Of a stretch of DNA of 57,055 nt, positions 7,530 to 16,385 are shown in pieces. The notes beneath the pieces were generated by a model. The model saw nothing but the letters and a program-made list of their open reading frames with translations. It ran no database searches and was not told the origin of the DNA. The DNA comes from Xanthobacteraceae bacterium (GTDB lineage Bacteria > Pseudomonadota > Alphaproteobacteria > Rhizobiales > Xanthobacteraceae). The position numbers were made by a program, and so were the translations under genes. Positions within the stretch are counted from its first letter, which is position 1. Each line of letters begins with the position of its first letter. Location of the stretch: the NCBI GenBank assembly GCA_028282095.1, contig JANQIP010000100.1, positions 1-57,055 on the forward strand. The letters run 5' to 3'.

Positions 7530-9227
7530 TCACCAGTGCCCGAGCGGGCGATTTAAATCTTCGGGGAAATAGCGCAGCACACAGAGTAGCGGATTGGGGG
7601 CGGCCTGACCGAGGCCGCAGATCGAGGCATCGCGCATCGTCTGCGAAAGCTCGGTCAGCAGCGCTTCGTCCCATTGCTCCTGCGCGATCAGTTGCGCCGC
7701 CTTCTCGGTCCCGACCCGACAGGGCGTGCATTGGCCGCAGCTTTCATCGGCGAAGAAGCGCATCAGGTTGAGCGCGACCGCCTTGGTGTCGTCGTGCTCG
7801 GACAGCACCACCACGCCATGCGAGCCGACGAAGCAGCCATGCGGCTCCAGCGTGCCGAAGTCGAGCGGCAGGTCGGCCATGGCGGCGGGCAGGATGCCGC
7901 CGGAGGCGCCGCCCGGCAGATAGGCCTTGAAGGCGTGGCCTTCCGCCATTCCCCCGGAAAACTCTTCGATCAGTTCGCGTGCGGTGATTCCGGCCGGGGC
8001 GAATTTCACCCCCGGCGCCTTCACGCGGCCGGACACCGAGAAGCCGCGCAGGCCGTTATGGCCGCGTCGCCCCTGCACGGAAAACCAGGCCGGGCCCTTC
8101 TCGATGATGTCGCGCGCCCAGTAGAGCGTCTCGACATTCTGCACGAGCGTCGGGCGGCCGAACAACCCGACCTCGGCGACGTATGGAGGCCGGTGGCGCG
8201 GCAGGCCACGCTTGCCCTCGATCGATTCGATCATCGCCGACTCTTCGCCGCAGATATAGGCGCCGGCGCCGCGGCGGAGATGAACCCTCGCATGGGCGGA
8301 AAAGCCCATCGCTGCGAGCCGGGCCAGCTCCTCGCCCAGCATCAGATAGAGCTCGGGATATTCGTCGCGCAGATAGATGTAGATGTCGGTCGCCTCCACG
8401 ACCCATGCCGCGATCAGCATGCCTTCGAGGAAGCGATGCGGGTCGTGCTCGAGGTAGTAGCGGTCCTTGAAGGTACCGGGCTCGCCTTCGTCGGCATTCA
8501 CGCACATCAGGCGCGGCGCGGGGGCGGCGCGCACGATCGCCCACTTCCGCCCGGCGGGAAAGCCGGCGCCGCCAAGGCCGCGCAGCGGCGCTTCGCTCAC
8601 CGCGGCGATGACCTCCTCGCGGCTGCGTTGGTCTGAGAGACATGCCTCGAGCAGCGCATAGCCGCCCTCCCTGCGATAGGTTGCAAAGTCCTTGCCGGGG
8701 CGATGAGGGTGGACGTGCCGGCCCGCGGCCACAGCGACGAAGACCTTGTCGAGGCTTGCTTTGAACACCTGCGCATGGCCGACGGCGCAGGTCGGCGCGC
8801 GGTCGCAGGCGCCCATGCAGGGGGCCGGGCGGATGCGCAACTGCCCGCCGAGTTCACTCGCAAGCTCGTCAAGCAGGTGCTCGGAACCCGCCATCGCGCA
8901 CGCAATGCCCTCGCAAACCCGCACGGTGACCGGCGGCGGCGGCCTTTCCTTCACGACGTCGAAATGCGCGTAAAAAGTTGCGACCTCGTACACCTCGGCG
9001 AGCGACAGGCGCATTTCGCTTGCAAGCGCGACGAGGTGCGCGGCGGAGAGATGGTTGAAGCGATCTTGCAGGAGATGCAGATATTCGATCAGCAAATCCT
9101 GTCGGAGGGGGCGGTCGGCAAGCAGCGCGCGGACCTCGTCGCGGGCGCGCGGATCGACCTGGCGCCCCTTTGGGGTCGTGGGGGGACGCCGGCGGTCCCC
9201 GCCCGAGCGATGAACGTCTGACCTCAT
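7530..9227 (-). CDS. NAD-dependent formate dehydrogenase beta subunit, fused NuoE-NuoF type
   Basis: This 565-residue protein fuses a NuoE-like thioredoxin-fold [2Fe-2S] domain (residues about 25-165; CEGIAC and CMGAC cysteines) to a NuoF-like domain. The second part has the FMN/NADH-binding GLGGAGFPAGRKW and GAGAYICGEESAM, and a [4Fe-4S] motif SCGQCTPCRVG with a further Cys in SICGLG. This architecture is that of the beta subunit of soluble tungsten/molybdenum NAD-formate dehydrogenases such as Methylobacterium Fdh1B. It would pass electrons from the alpha subunit to NAD. No alpha subunit gene is adjacent. It lies 86 bp downstream of fhs, so the pair probably handles formate. Another NADH-linked partner is possible. 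Confidence 0.85.
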   Translation of the reverse strand: MRSDVHRSGGDRRRPPTTPKGRQVDPRARDEVRALLADRPLRQDLLIEYLHLLQDRFNHLSAAHLVALASEMRLSLAEVYEVATFYAHFDVVKERPPPPVTVRVCEGIACAMAGSEHLLDELASELGGQLRIRPAPCMGACDRAPTCAVGHAQVFKASLDKVFVAVAAGRHVHPHRPGKDFATYRREGGYALLEACLSDQRSREEVIAAVSEAPLRGLGGAGFPAGRKWAIVRAAPAPRLMCVNADEGEPGTFKDRYYLEHDPHRFLEGMLIAAWVVEATDIYIYLRDEYPELYLMLGEELARLAAMGFSAHARVHLRRGAGAYICGEESAMIESIEGKRGLPRHRPPYVAEVGLFGRPTLVQNVETLYWARDIIEKGPAWFSVQGRRGHNGLRGFSVSGRVKAPGVKFAPAGITARELIEEFSGGMAEGHAFKAYLPGGASGGILPAAMADLPLDFGTLEPHGCFVGSHGVVVLSEHDDTKAVALNLMRFFADESCGQCTPCRVGTEKAAQLIAQEQWDEALLTELSQTMRDASICGLGQAAPNPLLCVLRYFPEDLNRPLGHW

Positions 9228-9313
9228 TGAGGCTCTATCATCAACGATTTACCGCTCCCGGTCGAGCCCGTGGCGATCGGCGTCCGCTCCGCAGGGCGGG
9301 AGAAGCGAGCACT

Positions 9314-11011
9314 CTAGAACAGCCCGGTGATCTTGCCGTCCGGCCCGACATCGATCGCGCTCGCCGCCGGCGTTTTCGGCAGGCCGGGCATGGTCATAAT
9401 GTCCCCGCAGATGGCGACGACGAACTCCGCCCCGGCGGCGAGCCGCACCTCGCGGATCGGCACGATATGGTCGGTCGGCGTGCCCCTGAGATCGGGATTG
9501 GTGGCGAAGCTGTACTGGGTCTTGGCGATACACACGGGCAGATTGCCGTAGCCCATGGCCTCGAAGGCGGCGAGCTGGTCGTGCACCCCCTTCTCGACGG
9601 AAATGTCCTTCGCCCGGTAGATTTCGCGGGCGATGGTGCGGATCTTCTCCTCAAGCGGCATGTCGTCGGGGTAGAGCAGCTCGAAGCGGCTCTTGCCGGC
9701 ATCGATCGTCCTGACGATCGCTTGCCCGAGTTCGAGCGCGCCCTTGCCGCCTTTGGCCCAGTGGTCGGCAACCGGCGCAGCGACCCCGAACCGCGCGCAG
9801 GCGTTGCGCACGATTTCGATCTCATCCGGCGTATCGGCGCTGAACCGGTTGATCGCAACGACCGGCACCAGGCCGAACTTGCGGACATTCTCGATATGGC
9901 GCCGCAAATTGGGGAGCCCCGCCTCGACCGCGGTGAGGTTCTCGGATTTGAGATCATCCTTCTTCATCCCGCCATGCAGCTTGAGCGCGCGTATGGTGGC
10001 AACCAGCACGACGCAATCGGGCGCAAGGCCGGTCTTGCGGCACTTGATGTCGAGGAATTTCTCCCCGCCGAGATCGGCGCCGAAGCCGGCCTCGGTGACG
10101 ACGTAGTCGCAGAGCTTGAGCGCGGTCGTGGTCGCGAGCACCGAGTTGCAACCATGGGCGATGTTGGCGAACGGCCCGCCATGGACGAAGGCCGGCGTTC
10201 CTTCGAGCGTCTGCACCAGATTGGGGGCGAGCGCCTCCTTGAGCAGGGCCGCCATTGCGCCATGGGCGTTGAGATCGCGCGCATGCACTGGACTGCGCTC
10301 GCGCGTATAGCCGACGACGATATTGCCGAGCCGTTCCTTGAGGTCGGCAAGGTCGCGCGCGAGACAGAAGATCGCCATCACCTCGGAGGCGACGGTGATG
10401 TCGAAGCCGGTCTCGCGCGGATAACCGTTCCCGACGCCGCCGAGCGAGCAGACGATCTCGCGCAGCGTGCGGTCGTTCATGTCCATGACGTGGCGCCACA
10501 CCACGCGGCGGCTGTCGATGCCGAGCTGATTGCCCCAATAGATGTGATTGTCGATCAGTGCCGCGAGGAGATTGTGGGCGGCCGTGATGGCGTGGAAGTC
10601 GCCGGTGAAATGCAGGTTGATGTCTTCCATCGGCACGACCTGGGCGTAGCCGCCGCCGGCACCACCGCCCTTCATGCCGAAGGCAGGGCCCAGGCTGGGC
10701 TCGCGCAGGCAGAGCATCGCCCGCTTGCCGAGCCGGTTGAGCGCGTCGGCAACGCCGATCGTGGTCGTGGTCTTGCCCTCGCCCGCGGCGGTTGGAGTCA
10801 TTGCCGAGACGAGAATGAGCTTGCCATTGGGCCGGCTCTGCAGCGAGCGGACATAGTCGAGCGCGACCTTCGCCTTGTAGTGGCCGTAAGGCTCGAGGCT
10901 CTCCGGCGCGATGCCGAGCTTGTCGCGCGCGACCTCGACGATCGGACGCTTGCGCGCCGCTTGCGATATCTCGATGTCGGATTTGCGATGGGTATGCTGC
11001 GAGGCGGGCAT
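9314..11011 (-). CDS. fhs: Formate-tetrahydrofolate ligase
   Basis: Fhs couples ATP hydrolysis to form 10-formyl-tetrahydrofolate from formate, feeding one-carbon metabolism. The 565-residue protein has the P-loop in [20 protein letters not shown], the family signature [20 protein letters not shown], and the [13 protein letters not shown] and [15 protein letters not shown] motifs. I start it at the ATG at 11011 ([19 protein letters not shown]). The frame is open 27 codons upstream, but those codons translate family A repeat copy A5. The formate dehydrogenase beta gene follows on the same strand. Confidence 0.96.
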   Translation of the reverse strand: MPASQHTHRKSDIEISQAARKRPIVEVARDKLGIAPESLEPYGHYKAKVALDYVRSLQSRPNGKLILVSAMTPTAAGEGKTTTTIGVADALNRLGKRAMLCLREPSLGPAFGMKGGGAGGGYAQVVPMEDINLHFTGDFHAITAAHNLLAALIDNHIYWGNQLGIDSRRVVWRHVMDMNDRTLREIVCSLGGVGNGYPRETGFDITVASEVMAIFCLARDLADLKERLGNIVVGYTRERSPVHARDLNAHGAMAALLKEALAPNLVQTLEGTPAFVHGGPFANIAHGCNSVLATTTALKLCDYVVTEAGFGADLGGEKFLDIKCRKTGLAPDCVVLVATIRALKLHGGMKKDDLKSENLTAVEAGLPNLRRHIENVRKFGLVPVVAINRFSADTPDEIEIVRNACARFGVAAPVADHWAKGGKGALELGQAIVRTIDAGKSRFELLYPDDMPLEEKIRTIAREIYRAKDISVEKGVHDQLAAFEAMGYGNLPVCIAKTQYSFATNPDLRGTPTDHIVPIREVRLAAGAEFVVAICGDIMTMPGLPKTPAASAIDVGPDGKITGLF

Positions 11012-11038
11012 CGATGGCGGTCTGTCGGGGCTCTTGGA

Positions 11039-11130
11039 GCATGATCCCGAAAAGTTGGCAGACTTTTCGGACAAGATCATGCGACAAAACAAAGAGAACG
11101 AAAGCGCGATTGCTACAGTTGAATCTCATG
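11039..11130 (+). repeat. Family A repeat, copy A5
   Basis: A perfect hairpin 1 (11039-11082) is followed by a worn hairpin 2 (AAGCGCGATTG ...). It sits 28 bp upstream of the fhs start. Confidence 0.9.
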
Positions 11131-11238
11131 CCTTACCGGGCGGCACGGATCAACTCCAGCACCGTTGGGAATCAACGCATCATCGCGGCACTCGCCCCGA
11201 TTTATCGATCGTTGAGGTATCAACCGCGTTAAGACGCG

Positions 11239-11297
11239 CTAGTGATGCGGCAACCAACGCTTGGGCTCGTCTCATCGTGTTGGTGCCGCATCACTAG
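11239..11297. repeat. Family C long palindrome, copy C1
   Basis: CTAGTGATGCGGCAACCAAC ... GTTGGTGCCGCATCACTAG forms a stem of about 20 bp. A near-identical copy with the same loop sequence (GCTTGGGCTCGTCTCATCGT) is at 41467-41520. Confidence 0.9.
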
Positions 11298-11305
11298 CGT
11301 TGCGC

Positions 11306-12367
11306 TCACAGGTTCCAGACCTGACCGGGCTTGAGTGCGCGGAAGATGTCGGGCCCGATTCCGGCGTCGCGACAGGCGGCAAGGAGGCCTTGCACGGGCG
11401 CATCGATCGCCTCATCGGTCAGTTTGAAAGTACCGTGATGGTGGGCGAGCGCGAGCTCGGCGCCGCAATCGAAAAAAGCCTGCACCGCCTCGCGCGGATC
11501 CATGTGCTGGTCGCGCATGTACCAGCGCGGCGCATAGGCCCCGATCGGCAGAATCGCCAGGCGGAACGGGCCGTAGCGCTCGCGCGCCTCGCGAAAGCGG
11601 TAGCCGTCGCCATAACCGGAATCGGCGACATGAAAGATGCGTCCGCCCGGCGTGTCGAGCACGAAGCCCGCCCATAACGACTTGTTGCGATCAAACAGGC
11701 CGCGCGCCGACCAGTGGCGCAGCGGCACCAGCGTGACGTCGAGGCCCGGCTTAAGCGTGACGCGGTCGTGCCAGTCATAGGCCTCCGCCGCAATGGCCGG
11801 ATAATGGCTGCGCATGATCGTGTCGTTGCCGAGCGGCGTGATCACGCGCGGCCGATGGGCCTGCGCGAGCCGCGACAGCGTCGCGCCGTCGAGGTGGTCG
11901 TAATGGGCATGCGAGACCAGCACGGCGTCGATTGGCGGCAGCGCCTCGAAAGGAATGCCGGGATCGTTGACGCGCTTGGGGCCGACGAACCCAAACGGCG
12001 AAACGCGCTCCGACCACACGGGGTCGATCAAAAGGTTGAGCCCGGCCGTCTGCACGAGGAAGCTCGCATGGCCGACATAGCTGATGCGAACCGTATTGCC
12101 GGTGACGCGCGCCGGCGGGTGATCGACATAAGGGCTCGGGGCCCATTCAGGCCAGGGCTCGCCCCCCTTGGTGCTCCACCAGCGGGCGAGATCGGCAAAG
12201 CTCTTCGGCGGCACGCCATGCGGATCGCGGAAATAAATTCCGTCGAAATGGTCGGAGACCGGTCCATCATAATAGCGCGAGAGCTTGGCGCGGCCCGTCG
12301 CGCCCGCCAGCACCAAGGCCGCGAGCCCCGTGAACGACATGAACAAAGCTCGACGTGTCGGCCGCAT
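11306..12367 (-). CDS. Exported metallo-beta-lactamase-fold hydrolase (UlaG/NAPE-PLD-like)
   Basis: This 353-residue MBL-fold protein has the metal motif SHAHYDHLDG (HxHxDH), further ligands in VPLRHWSARG and HVADSGYGDG, and a C-terminal ALAHHHGTFKLTDE. The pattern resembles the NAPE-phospholipase D / UlaG branch, but the substrate cannot be told. The N-terminus (MRPTRRALFMSFTGLAALVLAGA) has a twin-arginine TRRALF motif and hydrophobic stretch, so Tat export or membrane anchoring is likely. Start is the ATG at 12367. It ends 9 bp from palindrome C1. Confidence 0.85.
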   Translation of the reverse strand: MRPTRRALFMSFTGLAALVLAGATGRAKLSRYYDGPVSDHFDGIYFRDPHGVPPKSFADLARWWSTKGGEPWPEWAPSPYVDHPPARVTGNTVRISYVGHASFLVQTAGLNLLIDPVWSERVSPFGFVGPKRVNDPGIPFEALPPIDAVLVSHAHYDHLDGATLSRLAQAHRPRVITPLGNDTIMRSHYPAIAAEAYDWHDRVTLKPGLDVTLVPLRHWSARGLFDRNKSLWAGFVLDTPGGRIFHVADSGYGDGYRFREARERYGPFRLAILPIGAYAPRWYMRDQHMDPREAVQAFFDCGAELALAHHHGTFKLTDEAIDAPVQGLLAACRDAGIGPDIFRALKPGQVWNL

Positions 12368-12680
12368 GGCGTTCTTTCCAAGGCGTATCAGAGTGGGCGA
12401 TGACCCCAAGCTAGTCAGTCGCCCCATGGGGACAAGGCGTGCAAAGGTCGCGCGCGGACAGCAGGACTCGTTCACCAATCGGCAAATCAACGTTACGCTT
12501 CAGGAGACATCGTCATAGCTGAAGTTGACCGGGGCGTGGCCGCCCGATAGATTTGCGCAGCTCTCGACACGAGCCGTGACGTGATGCCGCCGACCGGTCC
12601 TTTTGGAGGCCGGAGGTCAACGCCCGACAGCGCGATGCGCCCTCGGGCGCGAAACTGTTTGGAGCGATTGAAGGCGAACC
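12368..12680. other. Divergent intergenic region between the MBL hydrolase and ffh
   Basis: These 313 bp must contain both promoters. I looked for a 4.5S RNA core (GGAAGGAAGCAGCC-like) because ffh is adjacent and did not see one. No repeats of families A to F are present. Confidence 0.5.
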
Positions 12681-14246
12681 ATGTTTGAAGCCCTTTCGGA
12701 CCGGCTGTCCGGCATTCTCGATCGGTTGACGCGGCGCGGTGCGCTGACCGCGGGCGACGTCGATGCCGCGGCGCGCGAGGTGCGGCGTGCCCTGCTCGAA
12801 GCCGATGTCGCGCTCGACGTGGTGCGCGCCTTCATCGACCGGCTGAAGGAACGCGCGGTCGGCGTCGAGGTGATCAAATCGGTGACGCCGGGCCAGATGA
12901 TCGTCAAGATCGTGCACGACCAGCTCATCGAGGCGCTGGGCGCGAGCGCCGATCCGATCGATCTCAATGCGGCGGCGCCGGTGCCGATCATGCTGGTCGG
13001 CCTGCAGGGCTCGGGCAAGACCACGACCGCGGCGAAGATCGCAAGGCGCCTCACCGACCAGACCAAGCGCAAAGTGCTGATGGCCTCGCTCGACACCAGG
13101 CGGCCCGCGGCGATGGAGCAGCTCGCCGTGCTCGGCCGGCAGGTCGAGGTCGACACGTTGCCGATCGTCGCAGGGCAGATGCCGGTGCAGATCGCCAAGC
13201 GCGCGATCGAAGCGGGTAAGTTCGGCGGCTATGATGTCGTGCTGCTCGACACCGCCGGGCGCATCACGCTCGACGAAGCGATGATGACCGAGGTCGCCGA
13301 CGTCAAGCAGGCGGCAAACCCGCACGAGGTGCTGCTCGTCGCCGACGCGTTGACCGGCCAGGATGCGGTCAATCTCGCCCGTTCCTTCGACGAGCGCGTC
13401 GGCCTCACCGGCATCGTGCTCACCCGCGTCGACGGTGACGGGCGCGGCGGTGCCGCGCTGTCGATGCGCACGGTCACCGGCAAGCCGATCAAACTGATGG
13501 GCGTGGGCGAGAAGATCGACGCGCTCGAGGACTTTCATCCGGAGCGGATCGCCGACCGCATCCTCGGCATGGGCGATATCGTCACGCTGGTCGAGAAGGC
13601 GGCGGCGACGATCGACGCGGAGAAAGCCGCGCGCGCCGCCGAGCGGATGCGCAAGGGCGCGTTCGACCTCAACGATATGCGCGAGCAGCTCGAACAGATG
13701 CAGAAGATGGGCGGCATGTCGGGCCTGATGGGGCTGCTGCCCGGCATCGGCAAGATGAAGAACCAGCTCGCCAATGCCAATGTCGACGACCGCCTGCTCA
13801 AGCGGCAGGTCGCGATCATCAGTTCGATGACGCCGAAGGAACGCCGTAACCCGGATGTTCTCAAGGCAAGCCGCAAGCGGCGGGTCGCCGCCGGCTCCGG
13901 CGCCAAGGTCGAGGAGGTCAACCGGCTGCTCAAGATGCACCGGGGCATGGCCGACATGATGAAGGCGATGGGAGGCGGAAAGAAACGCGGCCCGCTCGCG
14001 GGCCTTGCCAATGCGCTTGGGCTCGGCGGCGCCATGCCGAGCCCTGAGGACATGGCAAAGCTCGCCGAGAAAATGCCCGGCGGATTGCCGGGCGCCCTGC
14101 CCGGCTCGCCGCCGGGACTGCCAACGGGCCTTCCCGGCCTGCCGCCCAAGTTTCCCGGGGGGGCCGGTGGGCCCGGCGGGTTGCCGGGGCTGGGCGGCAA
14201 AGGCCTGCCGCCGTTCCCGGGTATGCCGGGCGGAAAGAAGAAGTGA
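12681..14246 (+). CDS. ffh: Signal recognition particle protein Ffh (SRP54)
   Basis: Ffh binds 4.5S RNA and signal peptides of nascent membrane proteins and delivers them to FtsY. The 521-residue protein has an N-domain, a GTPase G-domain (GLQGSGKTTTAAKIARRL, DTRRPAAMEQL, DTAGRITLDEAMM, TRVDGDGRGGAAL) and a Met-rich M-domain (MGGMSGLMGLLPGIGKMKNQ, RRKRRVAAGSG-type RNA-binding helix near residues 395-405). The last 75 residues form an unusual Pro/Gly-rich tail. The start follows a GAAGG site. It is followed by rpsP after 89 bp, the usual order. Confidence 0.97.
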   Translation: MFEALSDRLSGILDRLTRRGALTAGDVDAAAREVRRALLEADVALDVVRAFIDRLKERAVGVEVIKSVTPGQMIVKIVHDQLIEALGASADPIDLNAAAPVPIMLVGLQGSGKTTTAAKIARRLTDQTKRKVLMASLDTRRPAAMEQLAVLGRQVEVDTLPIVAGQMPVQIAKRAIEAGKFGGYDVVLLDTAGRITLDEAMMTEVADVKQAANPHEVLLVADALTGQDAVNLARSFDERVGLTGIVLTRVDGDGRGGAALSMRTVTGKPIKLMGVGEKIDALEDFHPERIADRILGMGDIVTLVEKAAATIDAEKAARAAERMRKGAFDLNDMREQLEQMQKMGGMSGLMGLLPGIGKMKNQLANANVDDRLLKRQVAIISSMTPKERRNPDVLKASRKRRVAAGSGAKVEEVNRLLKMHRGMADMMKAMGGGKKRGPLAGLANALGLGGAMPSPEDMAKLAEKMPGGLPGALPGSPPGLPTGLPGLPPKFPGGAGGPGGLPGLGGKGLPPFPGMPGGKKK

Positions 14247-14335
14247 CGGGCGACGTGTCGCACCAGGAAGGTAACGATTATGCGGGCTCCACCGCGGTGC
14301 AGAGCTTGAACGTTAGCGCTGAGAAAGGACTGTAA

Positions 14336-14683
14336 ATGTCACTGAAAATGCGGCTCGCCCGCGCCGGCACCAAAAAGCGGCCCTTCTATCACATCGTGGT
14401 CGCGGACTCGCGCAGCCCACGGGACGGGCGTTTCATCGAGCGGCTCGGCTATTTCAATCCGCTCTTGCCGAAGGAAAAGACCGAGCGGCTGCGACTCGAT
14501 CTCGACAAGACGAAGGCCTGGCTCGCCAAGGGTGCGACGCCTTCCGACCGCGTCCTGCGATTCCTTGACGAGGCGGGCATCCGCAAGCGCGAGCCACGCA
14601 ACAATCCGGAAAAGGCGGTTCCGCGCAAGGAGCGCAAGGCACGCGCCGAGGCCGCCGCCCAAGGCGAAGCCCCGTCCGCTTAG
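14336..14683 (+). CDS. rpsP: 30S ribosomal protein S16
   Basis: This 115-residue S16 has the typical N-terminus ([20 protein letters not shown]), [22 protein letters not shown], and a Lys/Arg/Ala-rich C-terminal extension common in Hyphomicrobiales. It is a primary small-subunit assembly protein. A GAAAGGA site precedes the ATG. rpsP normally runs into rimM-trmD-rplS; here repeats D1, A6 and A7 separate it from rimM, and trmD-rplS lie 26 kb away. Confidence 0.97.
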   Translation: MSLKMRLARAGTKKRPFYHIVVADSRSPRDGRFIERLGYFNPLLPKEKTERLRLDLDKTKAWLAKGATPSDRVLRFLDEAGIRKREPRNNPEKAVPRKERKARAEAAAQGEAPSA

Positions 14684-14685
14684 CT

Positions 14686-14767
14686 AGTCCGTTCGTCCCC
14701 CGAAAGCGGGGAACCAGGAGCATTCAAGAGAGCTGGATTCCCGCTTGCGCGGGAATGAACGGAAACT
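14686..14767 (+). repeat. Family D repeat, copy D1
   Basis: AGTCCGTTCGTCCCC-CGAAAGCGGGGAACCAG ... GGATTCCCGCTTGCGCGGGAATGAACGGA contains two small hairpins within outer TCCGTTC / GAACGGA arms. Related copies are at 15453 (reverse) and 41388 (forward). Confidence 0.85.
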
Positions 14768-14770
14768 GGC

Positions 14771-14814
14771 GCATGATCCCGAAAAACTGGCAGACTTTTC
14801 GGACAAGATGATGC
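14771..14814 (+). repeat. Family A repeat, copy A6 (hairpin 1)
   Basis: GCATGATCCCGAAAAACTGG ... ACAAGATGATGC, the first of a tandem pair between rpsP and rimM. Confidence 0.9.
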
Positions 14815-14827
14815 GATCGAACAAAGA

Positions 14828-14871
14828 GCATGATCCCGAAAGCCTGGCAGACTTTTCGGACAAGATCATGC
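14828..14871 (+). repeat. Family A repeat, copy A7 (hairpin 1)
   Basis: The second member of the tandem pair (GCATGATCCCGAAAGCCTGG ... AAGATCATGC), 13 bp after A6. It is followed by a decayed hairpin 2 (GCGCGATTGACTCAACCGCG). Confidence 0.9.
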
Positions 14872-14939
14872 GATCGAATAAAGAGAAACGCGGCGCGATT
14901 GACTCAACCGCGAGCAAGTGCACTCCGGAGTATTCAAGC

Positions 14940-15449
14940 TTGAGCCCGAAGCGCGTGCTCCTTGCGCGCATCGGCGCGGCGCATGGCGCCCGCGGCGAGG
15001 TCAGGCTCTGGTCGTTCACCGCCGATCCGGGGGCGATCGCCGATTACGGCCCGCTCGAAAGCGAGACGGGCGAGTGCTTCGAGATCGAAGCGCTGCGGCC
15101 GGGCAGGGGGTTCTTCCTCGCACGCCTCAAGGGCGTCGGCGACCGCACGGCAGCCGAACGGCTCAATCATGTCGATCTCTATGTGCCGCGCGAGCGACTG
15201 CCGGAGCCCGAAGCGGCCGATGAGTATTACCACGTGGATCTGGTCGGCCTTGCGGTCGTGGACGGGCAGGGCGCAACGCTCGGCAAGGTGGTCGCCATCC
15301 AGAATTTCGGCGCCGGCGATCTCATCGAGGTGAAACCGAACGCGGGCGGCGACACCGTGCTGCTGCCGTTCACCGAGGCCGTCGTGCCGGTGGTCGACAT
15401 TGCCGGCGGACGCATCGTCATCGACCCGCCACCCGACGCGTTCCGGTAA
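14940..15449 (+). CDS. rimM: Ribosome maturation factor RimM
   Basis: RimM helps mature the 30S head around S19. The 169-residue protein has the N-terminal RimM barrel ([20 protein letters not shown]) and the PRC-barrel half ([48 protein letters not shown]). No ATG fits; a TTG at 14940 lies 9 bp after GGAG and is my choice, with a GTG at 14955 as alternative. The frame is open further upstream only because it reads through A6 and A7. trmD does not follow; leuD lies downstream on the opposite strand. Confidence 0.93.
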   Translation: MSPKRVLLARIGAAHGARGEVRLWSFTADPGAIADYGPLESETGECFEIEALRPGRGFFLARLKGVGDRTAAERLNHVDLYVPRERLPEPEAADEYYHVDLVGLAVVDGQGATLGKVVAIQNFGAGDLIEVKPNAGGDTVLLPFTEAVVPVVDIAGGRIVIDPPPDAFR

Positions 15450-15452
15450 ACG

Positions 15453-15535
15453 CTCCGTTCATTCCCGCGAACGCGGGAACCCAGTTCTCTCTCTCTCGGA
15501 AATCCTGGGTCCCCGCTTTGCGCGGGGACGAGCGG
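15453..15535 (-). repeat. Family D repeat, copy D2 (reverse)
   Basis: CTCCGTTCATTCCCGCGAACGCGGGAA ... GGTCCCCGCTTTGCGCGGGGACGAGCGG lies just after the rimM stop. It is inverted relative to D1 and D3. Confidence 0.8.
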
Positions 15536-15569
15536 CCAGTCGCCTATGGCGTTGAGCCTGCGCGACTGC

Positions 15570-16178
15570 TTATTCGTGCCAGGGCCGGTTGAGTTTCGCG
15601 GTTTCCTCGAAGGCCGCGATCTTCAACGCCTTCTCCAGCGTCAGGCCGATATCGTCGAGCCCGTGCAGCAGGCAGTGCTTGCGGTGCGGGTCGATCTCGA
15701 AACGGATGACATCGCCATCCGGCCCGTGGACTTCCTGCGCCTCAAGGTCGATGGTCAGCGTCGCATTCGCCCCACGCTCGACATCGTCGAACAGCTTTTC
15801 GAGGTTTTCGTGCGAGACCTTGATCGGCAGAATGCCGTTCTTGAAGCAGTTATTGTAGAAAATGTCGCCGAACGAGGTCGAGATCACGCAGCGGATGCCG
15901 TAATCGAGCAGTGCCCAAGGGGCGTGCTCGCGCGAGGAGCCACAGCCGAAATTGTCGCCCGCGACCAGAATCGTCGCGTTCCGATAGGCCGGCTGGTTGA
16001 GGACAAAATCCGGGTGCTCGCCGCCGTCGTCGTGATAGCGCTTCTCGGCGAACAGGCCGCGGCCGAGGCCGGTGCGCTTGATCGTCTTCAGATACTGTTT
16101 GGGGATGATCATGTCGGTATCGACATTGATCGTCCTCAGCGGCGCGGCGACGCCTTCGAGCGTTGTGAACTTGTCCAT
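15570..16178 (-). CDS. leuD: 3-isopropylmalate dehydratase small subunit
   Basis: LeuD is the swivel-domain subunit that with LeuC isomerises 2- to 3-isopropylmalate in leucine synthesis. The 202-residue protein has [20 protein letters not shown], the [13 protein letters not shown] loop and the family signature [21 protein letters not shown]. Its length matches the bacterial family. Its partner leuC lies about 28 kb away at 43875 in the opposite orientation, so the two are not an operon here. Confidence 0.97.
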   Translation of the reverse strand: MDKFTTLEGVAAPLRTINVDTDMIIPKQYLKTIKRTGLGRGLFAEKRYHDDGGEHPDFVLNQPAYRNATILVAGDNFGCGSSREHAPWALLDYGIRCVISTSFGDIFYNNCFKNGILPIKVSHENLEKLFDDVERGANATLTIDLEAQEVHGPDGDVIRFEIDPHRKHCLLHGLDDIGLTLEKALKIAAFEETAKLNRPWHE

Positions 16179-16190
16179 CGGCCGGCTCCT

Positions 16191-16292
16191 AGAGCGCGAT
16201 TGCTTTGTGTTGATTCAACCGCGCTCTGTTCCTCTTTGTCTTGTCGCATGATCTTGTCCGAAAAGTCTTCCAACTTTTCGGGATCATGCTCT
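16191..16292 (-). repeat. Family A repeat, copy A8 (complete, reverse)
   Basis: AGAGCGCGATTGCTTTGTGT ... CCGCGCTCT is followed by GTCTTGTC and GCATGATCTTGTCCGAAAAG ... GGATCATGC. It lies 12 bp upstream of the leuD start. Confidence 0.9.
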
Positions 16293-16385
16293 ACGTACTC
16301 GTGCAGGCCCCCTCCACTTGGCAAGTGGCCTCACGCCGGTCAAGCCTGCCGAAAATCGGCTCATTGGCCTTGAGTGGACGGCTGA

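Noticed and set aside
12368..12680. 4.5S RNA (ffs) next to ffh
   Set aside because: The GGAAGGAAGCAGCC-like core and the enclosing long hairpin are not visible on either strand.
12513..13940. A 475-codon minus-strand open frame opposite ffh
   Set aside because: It is a shadow of the conserved ffh frame with biased composition and no family features.
14684..15019. A 111-codon minus-strand frame with two SEKSA.xSGSC peptide repeats
   Set aside because: The repeated peptide is the translation of two tandem family A copies, not a protein repeat.
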